This document shows positions 1-5,278 of a stretch of DNA of 5,278 bases, piece after piece. The stretch comes from an uncultured Gemella sp. GTDB lineage: Bacteria; Bacillota; Bacilli; Staphylococcales; Gemellaceae. Under the pieces are notes generated by a model. It made no database searches. It saw only the letters and a program-made list of their open reading frames with translations, and was not told the origin of the DNA. The stretch covers positions 1 through 5,278 of the forward strand of contig CAKMQO010000029.1 in NCBI GenBank assembly GCA_927911695.1, written 5' to 3'. Each line of letters begins with the position of its first letter. Positions within the stretch are counted from its first letter, which is position 1. A program made the translations under genes and the position numbers.

Positions 1-50
1 ATTTAAAAATTCACTTTAAAATAAATTAAAAAAAAATAGAAAAAAACACT

Positions 51-80
51 TTCAAATTGATACTATTCATGTGATATAAT
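51..80 (+). promoter_or_regulatory. extended -10 promoter of the uracil permease gene
   Basis: A perfect TATAAT lies at 75-80 and is preceded by TGA at 72-74, giving an extended -10 (TGn-TATAAT). The best -35 is weak: TTCAAA at 51-56 with an 18-nt spacer. TTGATA at 57-62 looks better but sits only 12 nt from the -10. The A-rich stretch at about 15-48 upstream could act as an UP element. Transcription would start near 87, leaving a leader of only about 30 nt. Confidence 0.7.
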
Positions 81-104
81 TATGAAAGTTTTGAATATAA
101 AAAA

Positions 105-110
105 AAGGAG
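105..110 (+). promoter_or_regulatory. ribosome binding site that fixes the uraA start at 118
   Basis: AAGGAG lies 7 nt before ATG 118, which is ideal spacing. No comparable site precedes ATG 216, the first canonical start codon in the frame of the permease body. This places the true start at 118 and shows that the reading frame is interrupted just after it. Confidence 0.85.
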
Positions 111-117
111 AAGAAGA

Positions 118-1400
118 ATGGCAGAAAAAAACAAGAGTAAAACCAAATTCTAGATGTTCATGAAAAGCCTAACTTAGCTCTATGGGTAACGTTAAGCTTA
201 CAACACTTATTCGCAATGTTTGGAGCGACGGTGTTAGTACCAATTTTAACAGGATTACCAGCAAGTACTGCTTTAACGACATCAGGTATTGGAACACTTA
301 CGTATTTATTAATAACTAGAGGTAAAATTCCTGCGTATTTAGGATCTTCATTTGCCTTCATTAATCCGATTATTGTGCTTTCAACTACTCACAGTGTTGA
401 AACAGCAATGCTTGGTGCATTTTTAGCCAGTTTAGTATATGGGGTTGTAGCAATGTTAATTTACAAATTTGGTGTAAATTGGTTACTTAAACTTTTACCA
501 CCAGTTGTAGTTGGACCAATTATCATTGTAATTGGACTTGGAATTGCTCCTACAGCAATCAATATGGCGATGTATAAAACAGTAGACGGAGCTAAAGTTT
601 ATGACTTAAAATACTTCTTAGTAGCTCTTATCACATTAGCAGCAACAATCTTCTGTTGTGTTGCTTTAAGAGGATTTGCGAAACAAATTCCAGTATTATT
701 AGGAATTGTTTTTGGATATATAGTAGCTGTATTTGCAGGACTGGTAGATTTCAAACCAGTTATCGATGCTCCTTGGTTTAGCTTACCGAAGTTCACTATT
801 CCATTTGTAACATATGCACCAGAGTGGAATGTTGCAGCATTAGCAATGGTACCTATTGCTATAGTAACTATTAACGAACACATCGGTCACCAAATGGTAT
901 TATCTGAAGTAGTAGGAAGAAACTTCTTAAAAGATCCAGGACTACACCGTTCAATTTTAGCTGATGGAACAGCGATGATGTTTGCATCACTTTTAGGTGG
1001 GCCACCAAGTACAACATACGGTGAAAATATTGGGGTTCTTGCTATTACACGTATCTTCTCTGTATTCGTATTAGGAGGAGCAGCTGTATTCGCACTTATC
1101 TTAAGTTTTGTAGGTAAGTTCTCAGCTCTAATCTCTACGATTCCATCACCAGTTATGGGTGGTGTATCGATCTTACTATTCGGTATAATCGCATCAAGTG
1201 GACTAAGAATGTTAGTAGATGAAAAAGTAGACCTAAGTATCAATAGAAACTTAGTAATTTCATCAGTAATCATCGTTTTAGGTGTTGGTGGAGCAATGCT
1301 AAAATTCGAAAGCATTAACTTCGAACTTCCAGCAATGGCACTTGCAGCTATCAGTGGTGTGTTATTAAATGCATTCTTACCAAAAGAAGATAAAAAATAG
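118..1400 (+). CDS. uraA: uracil permease (NCS2 family), frameshifted near the N-terminus
   Basis: This is a uracil:proton symporter of the nucleobase-cation symporter 2 family (PyrP/UraA). It imports uracil through the plasma membrane for pyrimidine salvage. The body shows the family hallmark SLQHLFAMFGATVLVPILTG, the motif IPAYLGSSFAFI, and the core NEHIGHQ followed by PPSTTYGENIGV. The Glu and His of NEHIGH and the Glu of YGEN match the uracil-binding residues known in E. coli UraA (E241, H245, E290). The gene starts at ATG 118 behind a strong ribosome binding site and reads MAEKNKSK. It then meets TAG at 151-153, while the conserved sequence continues in the frame of position 141 (NQILDVHEKPNLALW). 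One extra base at about 139-152, for example in the A run 139-142, would give an intact protein of about 427 residues, normal for the family. The frame from 141 has no ATG, GTG or TTG before ATG 216, and starting there would cut into the first membrane helix. It is either a sequencing error or a real disrupted gene. Its own promoter and terminator make it monocistronic. Confidence 0.93.
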
Positions 1401-1408
1401 AAATTAAT

Positions 1409-1452
1409 TAAATAGTCAGTAACTTGTATTAATAAGTTACTGGCTATTTTTT
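1409..1452 (+). terminator. intrinsic terminator of uraA, possibly used from both sides
   Basis: The left arm at 1410-1425 (A-AATAGTCAGTAACTT) pairs with 1434-1449 around an 8-nt loop, with a single G-U pair. A run of T follows at 1447-1452. It lies 9 nt after the uraA stop. The transporter gene on the - strand ends at 1533, and I see no other hairpin between the two convergent genes. The same stem may therefore also stop transcription from the right, although its T tract in that direction is interrupted. Confidence 0.88.
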
Positions 1453-1532
1453 GTATAAAACAATATTTTAAATTAATATGTAGATTATATTTATAATAGT
1501 AAAGTATATTTTTGAGTAGGAACTATGATATT

Positions 1533-2750
1533 TTAATCTCTTATTTCTAGTAATTTTGAAAAACTAGGTAAATTCCTAATATTTTTATTGAATAACCAAA
1601 ATAGAAAAATACTAAAAATTAATAAAGAAGTAATAATTATAATAGTTTTAATACTGTATTTTATACTTAATACTCCTGACAATAAAGCTCCTAGCGGACT
1701 AAATGCTATAGATAAACCAATCATAGTGGACATAGCGACATCTAATTTATCTTTACTTATGATGCATTGAATCATTGTTTGAGAATATGTGTTTAAAATC
1801 CCAATCAATATCCAGCCAAAAAGAAATAATAAAAAATTGACAATTTTGTTTGTAATGGAATTATTATTAACTATACTAAGTGCTCCCCAAGACAGTGCTA
1901 TACCTAGTGTAAATGTAGTGTATAAAACGCTCAATCTTATATTTTTTAATATTTGGCTGTTAGAAAGAAAGGCTCCTATTAGGATACCAAGTCCAGATGC
2001 ACTTAGTAAAATTCCATAAAAATAACTAGTTTCAGAATACTCAGGAAGTAGCGTTAATAGCGAACTGGTAGAAAAATTAATTATTATGATTCCTATTAAT
2101 AATGGTTTTAATAGAGGGGTATTCCAAATTTTTATACCGCTACTTAATTTTGTAAAGTAATTTTCTTGTATAGTATTAGTATTTTTAGATAAATCATTTG
2201 ATAGGAAGATGAATATAAAGCTGTTGACAAAAAAAGTAATACTATTAATAATGAAAGCATATATTGTTCCGAAAACTGTTATAATAAATCCACCTATTGA
2301 ATTAAAGAGTGCATCACTACCTTGATAAGCTATAGAAAATAATGAATTTGCTTTTACTAAATCTTCTTGTTTAACTATTTTTGGAAGTAAGGCAAGTTGA
2401 ACAGGATAAACAATTTGATTGATGAAACTAATACAAACGATAAAAATTATTAGTGTAGTAATCTGTAGCTTATTTATGTAGATTAGATAAGTAATAACTA
2501 GTAATATTATAACTTGAAATAACTGTGAAATAATTAAAAACCTCTTTACATTAAATTTACTGATTAATGGCGATATAAATATTTGTAATATAGCGGTAAA
2601 TGAAATTAGAAATAAAGTAATACCACTATAAAAGGTAGATTTAGTTAATGTGTAAATTAATGTTAGAGTAGCTATTGAATATATGCTATCACCGAAATTA
2701 GTGATTAATCTACCGAATAGTAAAATTGAAAAGTTTTTATTTTTAAACAT
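1533..2750 (-). CDS. major facilitator superfamily transporter, substrate unknown
   Basis: This is a probable 12-TM MFS exporter of about 405 residues, close to the usual 400-420. The N-terminus (GRLITNFGDSIYSIA, residues 13-27) and LLPKIVKQEDLVKANSL (about 121-137) resemble the MFS_3/MefA-like drug and macrolide efflux group. The TM2-TM3 loop (SPLISKFNVKRF) is a degenerate form of MFS motif A. Polar loops are short and hydrophobic segments continue to about residue 390. The start is chosen at ATG 2750 because AAAAGGA (2761-2767) lies 10 nt before it. A GTG at 2759 in the same frame would add three residues but is only 1 nt from that site. The gene follows the winged-helix regulator on the same strand after 100 bp, so it is probably that regulator's target. 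The coding sequence is rich in ATA, AGT and AAT codons and looks more AT-rich than uraA or rplU, which may mean lower expression or a foreign origin. The substrate cannot be told from the sequence. Confidence 0.9.
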   Translation of the reverse strand: MFKNKNFSILLFGRLITNFGDSIYSIATLTLIYTLTKSTFYSGITLFLISFTAILQIFISPLISKFNVKRFLIISQLFQVIILLVITYLIYINKLQITTLIIFIVCISFINQIVYPVQLALLPKIVKQEDLVKANSLFSIAYQGSDALFNSIGGFIITVFGTIYAFIINSITFFVNSFIFIFLSNDLSKNTNTIQENYFTKLSSGIKIWNTPLLKPLLIGIIIINFSTSSLLTLLPEYSETSYFYGILLSASGLGILIGAFLSNSQILKNIRLSVLYTTFTLGIALSWGALSIVNNNSITNKIVNFLLFLFGWILIGILNTYSQTMIQCIISKDKLDVAMSTMIGLSIAFSPLGALLSGVLSIKYSIKTIIIITSLLIFSIFLFWLFNKNIRNLPSFSKLLEIRD

Positions 2751-2760
2751 AGAGTCCACA

Positions 2761-2767
2761 TCCTTTT
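2761..2767 (-). promoter_or_regulatory. ribosome binding site deciding the transporter start
   Basis: On the - strand AAAAGGA lies 10 nt before ATG 2750 but only 1 nt before the in-frame GTG at 2759. This favours the ATG and a 405-residue protein. Confidence 0.65.
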
Positions 2768-2808
2768 GTAAAATTTTTTAAACGATAAAAAAATATTTGA
2801 CAGTTGAT

Positions 2809-2848
2809 GTATTATTTTACAGCTCTTAGCGAGCTGTAGAAATAATAC
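2809..2848 (-). promoter_or_regulatory. long hairpin between regulator and transporter genes
   Basis: TACAGCTC (2818-2825) and GAGCTGTA (2831-2838) form an 8-bp stem around a 5-nt loop. The stem continues with GTATTATTT (2809-2817) against AAATAATAC (2840-2848), leaving only base 2839 unpaired, for about 17 bp in total. Read on the - strand, no T run follows directly. The nearest one (2787-2793) begins about 15 nt further on, so it is not a standard terminator. It could be an operator, an mRNA processing or stability element, or a leaky attenuator that lowers transporter expression relative to the regulator. Confidence 0.6.
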
Positions 2849-2859
2849 TAATACTAACA

Positions 2860-3261
2860 CTATTTTTTATTTTCTGAGGAGAATTTCTTTTCTAGTTTTT
2901 TAACTTCATTCCAGAAATCTTCTATATCTTCTTTATTTATATTAAAATTAACTGAAGTATTGTTAAATAAGTCGTTAAAGATACTAGGTGAAGGTACAAA
3001 TGCCTGTGCAGTTGGTAGGTAGTATTTTTGAATTATACCATTTATTGTATCTGTGTCAACTACTTCGATAAAACTATTTTCCTCTAGAATATTAAGGTGA
3101 TAGTGTATTTTAGTTCTATTAATTTTTAATAGTTTAGCAAGTTCTTTTGAGTTTTTCTTTTCTGTACCAAGTGTTGTAAGAATACTTATTCTTAAAGGAT
3201 CAGAAATAACCTTTAGTTTCTCGATATCTGTAATATATTGTATATCTTTGATAATAATCAT
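2860..3261 (-). CDS. ArsR-like winged-helix transcriptional regulator
   Basis: This is a small DNA-binding regulator of 133 residues with an N-terminal winged helix-turn-helix at about 12-85. The stretch KLKVISDPLRISILTTLG is the typical first helix of ArsR/HTH_20-type proteins. NSKELAKLLKINRTKIHYHL (38-57) spans the helix-turn-helix, with the recognition helix at about 49-60. The wing falls near 64-82 (IEVVDT to IIQKYYL). The C-terminus is charged and helical (EDIEDFWNEVKKLEKKF), likely for dimerisation. The protein has no cysteine, so it lacks the ArsR/SmtB ELCVCDL-type metal site. I infer that it senses a non-metal signal or a drug. It is transcribed ahead of the MFS gene and probably controls it and itself. 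The start at ATG 3261 is the only canonical start available, since TAG at 3286-3288 closes the frame upstream. Its AAAGGG ribosome binding sequence touches the ATG, so initiation may be inefficient or unusual. Confidence 0.88.
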   Translation of the reverse strand: MIIIKDIQYITDIEKLKVISDPLRISILTTLGTEKKNSKELAKLLKINRTKIHYHLNILEENSFIEVVDTDTINGIIQKYYLPTAQAFVPSPSIFNDLFNNTSVNFNINKEDIEDFWNEVKKLEKKFSSENKK

Positions 3262-3276
3262 CCCTTTCTTACTAAT

Positions 3277-3305
3277 ATTATATAACTAATGCTCTAGACT
3301 GTCAA
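3277..3305 (-). promoter_or_regulatory. perfect-consensus sigma-A promoter of the regulator gene
   Basis: On the - strand TTGACA (3305-3300) and TATAAT (3282-3277) are separated by exactly 17 nt, a full match to the consensus. Transcription should begin near 3270, only about 9 nt before ATG 3261. Such a strong promoter ahead of a regulator gene suggests that it is normally repressed, perhaps by its own product. Confidence 0.88.
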
Positions 3306-3338
3306 TTAATTTTGAACGTTATAATTATATTTTTTTAT

Positions 3339-3362
3339 AACTTTATTAAATTTAATGAAGTT
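3339..3362. promoter_or_regulatory. 24-bp near-perfect palindrome, candidate operator
   Basis: The half AACTTTATTAAA (3339-3350) is followed directly by TTTAATGAAGTT (3351-3362). Eleven of the twelve base pairs are symmetric and the exception is T3344 against G3357. It has no spacer, which suits a dimeric protein better than an RNA hairpin. It lies between the two divergent promoters, 15 nt upstream of the yidC -35 and 33 nt upstream of the regulator -35. Because the region is very AT-rich, some symmetry is expected by chance. The outer CTT and AAG make this case more convincing than a pure A/T palindrome. Confidence 0.45.
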
Positions 3363-3377
3363 TAGTTAAACAATAGT

Positions 3378-3406
3378 TTGACTACCTCTTTTATATTTGA
3401 TATAAT
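3378..3406 (+). promoter_or_regulatory. sigma-A promoter of yidC
   Basis: TTGACT at 3378-3383 and a perfect TATAAT at 3401-3406 are separated by 17 nt. The start should be near 3413, giving a leader of about 60 nt. The promoter points away from the regulator promoter. Confidence 0.9.
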
Positions 3407-3422
3407 TTACTAGGTATATTAG

Positions 3423-3440
3423 TTAGTAAGAACTTACTAA
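3423..3440 (+). promoter_or_regulatory. inverted repeat in the yidC leader
   Basis: TTAGTAAG (3423-3430) and CTTACTAA (3433-3440) are perfect inverted repeats separated by two bases. As RNA they would form a 7-bp stem with a GAAC loop. They lie about 10-27 nt after the predicted transcription start. It could be an operator or a 5' stabilising hairpin. TTAGTAAG also occurs once on the - strand at 3275-3268, between the -10 and the start codon of the regulator gene. Confidence 0.4.
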
Positions 3441-3463
3441 AACTACAAGAAGAAATAAAAATT

Positions 3464-3469
3464 AAGGAG
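3464..3469 (+). promoter_or_regulatory. ribosome binding site favouring a TTG start for yidC
   Basis: AAGGAG lies just 1 nt before ATG 3471 but 7 nt before the in-frame TTG at 3477. Only the TTG has normal spacing. It gives the N-terminus MKKLSAILLG, typical of a lipoprotein signal peptide. Confidence 0.7.
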
Positions 3470-3476
3470 AATGAAA

Positions 3477-4362
3477 TTGAAAAAACTATCAGCAATTTTA
3501 TTAGGTTTGCTAGGTGTAGTTACGTTATCTGGTTGTTCAGCGTATGACAGATCTGGCACATTTTATGAAACGTTCGTAAAACCGATGGACATATTCTTAG
3601 CAAAAATTTATGAGTATACAGGAAGTTGGGGTTGGTCAATTGTAATTATCACACTGATCATCAGATTATTAGTACTTCCATTTATGCTACATAACTATAA
3701 AGTACAAAATAAAGCAAGAAAAGGACAAGAATTAGCTCGTCCGGAATTAGAAGTAGTTCAGAAAAAACAACAAGCTGCCAAAGAAAAAGAAGCAAGAGCT
3801 ATTTCAAATGAAGAAAAAATGCAAGCTCGTAGCGAACTTATGGAACTACAAAGAGAACAAATGGCTATTATGAAAAAATATGATGCTATGCCTATAAGCT
3901 TAGGTGGATGCTTACCGATTCTTATACCATGGCCATTCTTAATGGCAATATTCTATACGTTGACAAATCCATTATATTCAGCGGGAATTGTTGATTCAAC
4001 ATTCCTAGGAGTATTTAGTCTTGGTACACGTTCATATACACTACCAATAATCGCGTTTATAGTTTATGCTATTCAAACAAAATTAAGTATTAAAATGATG
4101 CCGCAAACTGTGCAACCTGGGCAACCTGGAGCTGAACAAATGCAAATGATACAATGGATATCACCTGTAATGATTGCAGGTTTCTCATTCATCGTAGCCG
4201 GAGCGGTAGCCGTGTATTATATTGTTGGGGGGATTATTCATGATATTCCAAACATACCTAGGGCACGCATTATATCCACCATATAAACCAGAAAAACAAA
4301 AGAAACAAACGTTTGATCCAGAAAAAGTTACATTAGTTTCTAATAAGAAAAAACGTAAATAG
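3477..4362 (+). CDS. yidC: membrane protein insertase YidC/OxaA, frameshifted near the C-terminus
   Basis: This is a gram-positive YidC/Oxa1-type insertase that places membrane proteins into the plasma membrane, alone or with SecYEG. A lipoprotein signal peptide ends in the lipobox LSGC with Cys at residue 20 (counting from TTG 3477). TM1 (about 52-71) contains IIRLLVLP, whose Arg63 matches the essential groove arginine of B. subtilis SpoIIIJ (R73). A charged loop (about 73-138) follows, then TM2 with GGCLPILIPWPFLMAIFY, TM3 (about 188-203), and TM4-TM5 from ISPVMIAG onward. The uninterrupted frame stops at 4284-4286 with an atypical tail (IIHDIPNIPRARIISTI). Removing one G from the G6 run at 4227-4232 restores VGGLFMIFQTYLGHALYPPY and a basic end, NKKKRK, stopping at TAG 4360-4362. 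The repaired protein has 294 residues, normal for the family. As read, TM5 and the ribosome-facing tail are lost, which should damage function. An ATG at 3471 is the alternative start. Confidence 0.95.
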
Positions 4363-4364
4363 TT

Positions 4365-4412
4365 TATTAAATCAGTAAACATTAGAAATATTGTTTACTG
4401 ATTTAATTTTTT
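4365..4412 (+). terminator. intrinsic terminator of yidC
   Basis: ATTAAATCAGTAAAC (4366-4380) pairs perfectly with GTTTACTGATTTAAT (4393-4407), and A4381-T4392 extends the stem to 16 bp. T6 follows at 4407-4412. It begins 3 nt after the restored yidC stop at 4360-4362 but 79 nt after the stop of the frame as read. This supports 4362 as the natural gene end. Confidence 0.93.
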
Positions 4413-4444
4413 CAAAAAAAAAGTAAGAAAAGTTATCAATATAG

Positions 4445-4473
4445 TTGACGTTATGGTATATATGTGTTAGAAT
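4445..4473 (+). promoter_or_regulatory. promoter of the rplU-prp-rpmA operon
   Basis: TTGACG at 4445-4450 and TAGAAT at 4468-4473 are separated by 17 nt. TGT at 4465-4467 makes an extended -10. An A9 run just upstream (about 4414-4422) may be an UP element. Transcription should start near 4480, at the first base of the leader RNA stem. Confidence 0.85.
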
Positions 4474-4479
4474 TGTATT

Positions 4480-4565
4480 GTTGTGTAGCTCCTAAATAGC
4501 TACTACAACCGCACGTATAAGGTAAACAAGAGAGAAATCCACCTTATATGGCGAGTCTTAGTAAA
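4480..4565 (+). ncRNA. L21 ribosomal protein leader RNA
   Basis: This is a structured 5' leader of the kind known upstream of rplU in Firmicutes (L21 leader), thought to let a ribosomal protein of the operon repress its own synthesis. The first hairpin pairs GTTGT-GTAGCT (4480-4490) with AGCTAC-ACAAC (4498-4509), leaving T4504 bulged, around the loop CCTAAAT. A second stem pairs TATAAGGT (4516-4523) with ACCTTATA (4541-4548). Between and after them are the recognisable segments CCGCACGTATAAGGTAAACA and TATGGCGAG. The position directly before rplU and the short distance from the promoter agree. The 3' limit is approximate. Confidence 0.88.
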
Positions 4566-4587
4566 AAATATTTAAGGAGGTGCAGAT

Positions 4588-4896
4588 ATGTACGCAGTAA
4601 TTAAAACAGGTGGGAAACAACTACGTGTTGAAGAAGGACAAACAATCTTAGTTGAGAAATTAGCAGCTGAAGTTGATTCTACAGTTACTTTTGACGAAGT
4701 AGTATTAGTAGGTGGAGAAACAACAAAAGTTGGTGCTCCTTTAGTAGCTGGTGCGACAGTAACAGCTAAAGTAGTTGCTCAAGGTAAAGGTAAAAAAATC
4801 ACAGTATTTAAATACAAACCTAAAAAGAACAATCACCGTAAATTAGGTCATCGTCAACCTTTCACTAAATTAGTAGTTGAAAAAATTAACGCTTAA
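4588..4896 (+). CDS. rplU: 50S ribosomal protein L21
   Basis: This is a component of the large ribosomal subunit that binds 23S rRNA. The protein has 102 residues, the usual length. It begins [17 protein letters not shown], the family's conserved N-terminus, and contains [20 protein letters not shown] and LGHRQPFT, the basic C-terminal signature. AAGGAGGTG (4574-4582) lies 5 nt before the ATG. It is the first gene of the operon and follows the L21 leader RNA, through which it is probably autoregulated. Two bases separate its stop from the prp start. Confidence 0.99.
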   Translation: MYAVIKTGGKQLRVEEGQTILVEKLAAEVDSTVTFDEVVLVGGETTKVGAPLVAGATVTAKVVAQGKGKKITVFKYKPKKNNHRKLGHRQPFTKLVVEKINA

Positions 4897-4898
4897 TC

Positions 4899-5228
4899 AT
4901 GATTAAGGTGGAAATCGTAAAAGAAGTTGAAGTTATTAAACAAGTGACAGTCGATGGGCATGCCGATTATGCTGAACACGGTTCAGATATAGTTTGTGCA
5001 GGGGCTTCTGCTGTAGTATTTGGTTTAATAAATGCAGTAGACGAACTAGATGAGGATGTACAGTTCGATATCTCCGCTAGCGAAGATGAAACTGGACATT
5101 TAACATATAGATCATTGAAATCTACAGATAAAGAGCAACTTCTACTAAATGCAATGTTAGTTGCATTAAAAACAATTGAAGAAAATTATTCAGATTATAT
5201 AACTATTGAAGTAAGAGAGGTGAAATAG
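4899..5228 (+). CDS. prp: ribosomal processing cysteine protease Prp (YsxB)
   Basis: This is a cysteine protease that removes the N-terminal extension of ribosomal protein L27, a step essential in Staphylococcus aureus. It has 109 residues, the normal size. The catalytic pair is visible: His21 in VDGHADYAEHG and Cys33 in SDIVCAGASAVVFGL, matching H22 and C34 of the S. aureus enzyme. The start at ATG 4899 is supported by the family's typical MI-V beginning. No good ribosome binding site precedes it, and it begins 2 nt after the rplU stop, so translation is probably coupled to rplU. Its substrate gene rpmA follows immediately. Confidence 0.97.
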   Translation: MIKVEIVKEVEVIKQVTVDGHADYAEHGSDIVCAGASAVVFGLINAVDELDEDVQFDISASEDETGHLTYRSLKSTDKEQLLLNAMLVALKTIEENYSDYITIEVREVK

Positions 5229-5230
5229 AC

Positions 5231-5278
5231 ATGATGTTACAATTAAATTTACAATTCTTCGCATCTAAAAAAGGGGTA
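5231..5278 (+). CDS. rpmA: 50S ribosomal protein L27, 5' part only, with Prp-cleaved extension
   Basis: These are the first 16 codons of L27, cut by the window end. They read MMLQLNLQFFASKKGV. LNLQFF followed by ASKKG is the Firmicute L27 pro-sequence and Prp cleavage site, and cleavage after FF exposes the mature N-terminus that reaches towards the peptidyl transferase centre. GAGGTG (5217-5222) inside the end of prp serves as the ribosome binding site. It lies 8 nt from ATG 5231 and 11 nt from ATG 5234. The second ATG would give MLQLNLQFF, closer to the S. aureus form. The distance from the prp stop is 2 nt (or 5 nt). Confidence 0.97.
   Translation, partial: MMLQLNLQFFASKKGV

Noticed and set aside
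57..80. TTGATA at 57-62 as -35 of the uraA promoter
   Set aside because: The spacer to TATAAT is 12 nt, too short for a sigma-A promoter.
139..153. Programmed -1 ribosomal frameshift in uraA
   Set aside because: No X-XXY-YYZ slippery heptamer and no convincing downstream stem is seen, and the family does not use frameshifting.
599..1315. Two open frames on the - strand inside uraA (599-883 and 887-1315)
   Set aside because: They lie antisense to a clearly conserved permease, have no ribosome binding site and show no recognisable protein features.
1588..2019. Two short + strand open frames inside the transporter gene
   Set aside because: They are antisense shadows of the MFS gene with no ribosome binding site.
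2797..2815. TTGACA on the + strand with TATTAT downstream
   Set aside because: Only 7 nt separate them, and no + strand gene follows.
3318..3341. GTTATAA/TTATAAC inverted repeat, 10 nt apart
   Set aside because: It is short, nearly all A/T, and overlaps a stronger palindrome; expected by chance in this composition.
4185..4382. - strand open frame of 65 codons over the end of yidC
   Set aside because: It overlaps the conserved YidC C-terminus and the terminator and has no family resemblance.
1..5278. CRISPR array, insertion sequence, tRNA or rRNA
   Set aside because: No regularly spaced repeats, transposase, terminal inverted repeats, tRNA cloverleaf or rRNA sequence could be recognised.

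Overview
This window looks like the chromosome of an AT-rich Firmicute of the Bacilli. A Gemella-type organism is my best guess. The support is the low GC, strong AAGGAG-type ribosome binding sites, consensus sigma-A promoters, a gram-positive lipoprotein-type YidC, and the Bacilli-specific rplU-prp-rpmA cluster. In that cluster an L21 leader RNA precedes rplU, and L27 starts with the N-terminal extension that Prp protease removes. The genus is inferred from family resemblance only.

Layout from left to right: (1) positions 1-117 hold an extended -10 promoter and a short leader for a uracil permease gene (uraA/pyrP family, 118-1400, + strand), followed by a clear intrinsic terminator. (2) A two-gene unit on the - strand contains an ArsR-like winged-helix regulator (2860-3261) and, downstream of it, a 12-TM major facilitator transporter (1533-2750). 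A long hairpin lies in the 100-bp gap between them. (3) A 200-bp divergent region carries a perfect-consensus promoter for the regulator, a 24-bp near-perfect palindrome, and a strong promoter for yidC. (4) A membrane insertase gene of the YidC/OxaA2 family (3477-4362, + strand) ends in a strong terminator. (5) The ribosomal protein operon follows: promoter, L21 leader, rplU, prp (ysxB) and the first 16 codons of rpmA, which runs off the window.

Both large + strand membrane-protein genes are broken by single-base shifts. uraA needs one extra base at about 139-152 to join its well-placed start to the body of the permease. yidC needs one base fewer, most simply in the G6 run at 4227-4232, to restore its last transmembrane helix and basic tail. 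Two such shifts in housekeeping genes within about 4 kb suggest sequence or assembly error at least as strongly as real mutation.

Most of the window is ordinary core genome. The regulator-transporter pair is the only accessory-looking part, and its substrate is unknown. I see no evidence for a previously undescribed system. The most useful items to follow up are the two frameshifts, the very short leader of the regulator gene, and the palindrome and hairpin that may be control sites of the regulator-transporter pair.
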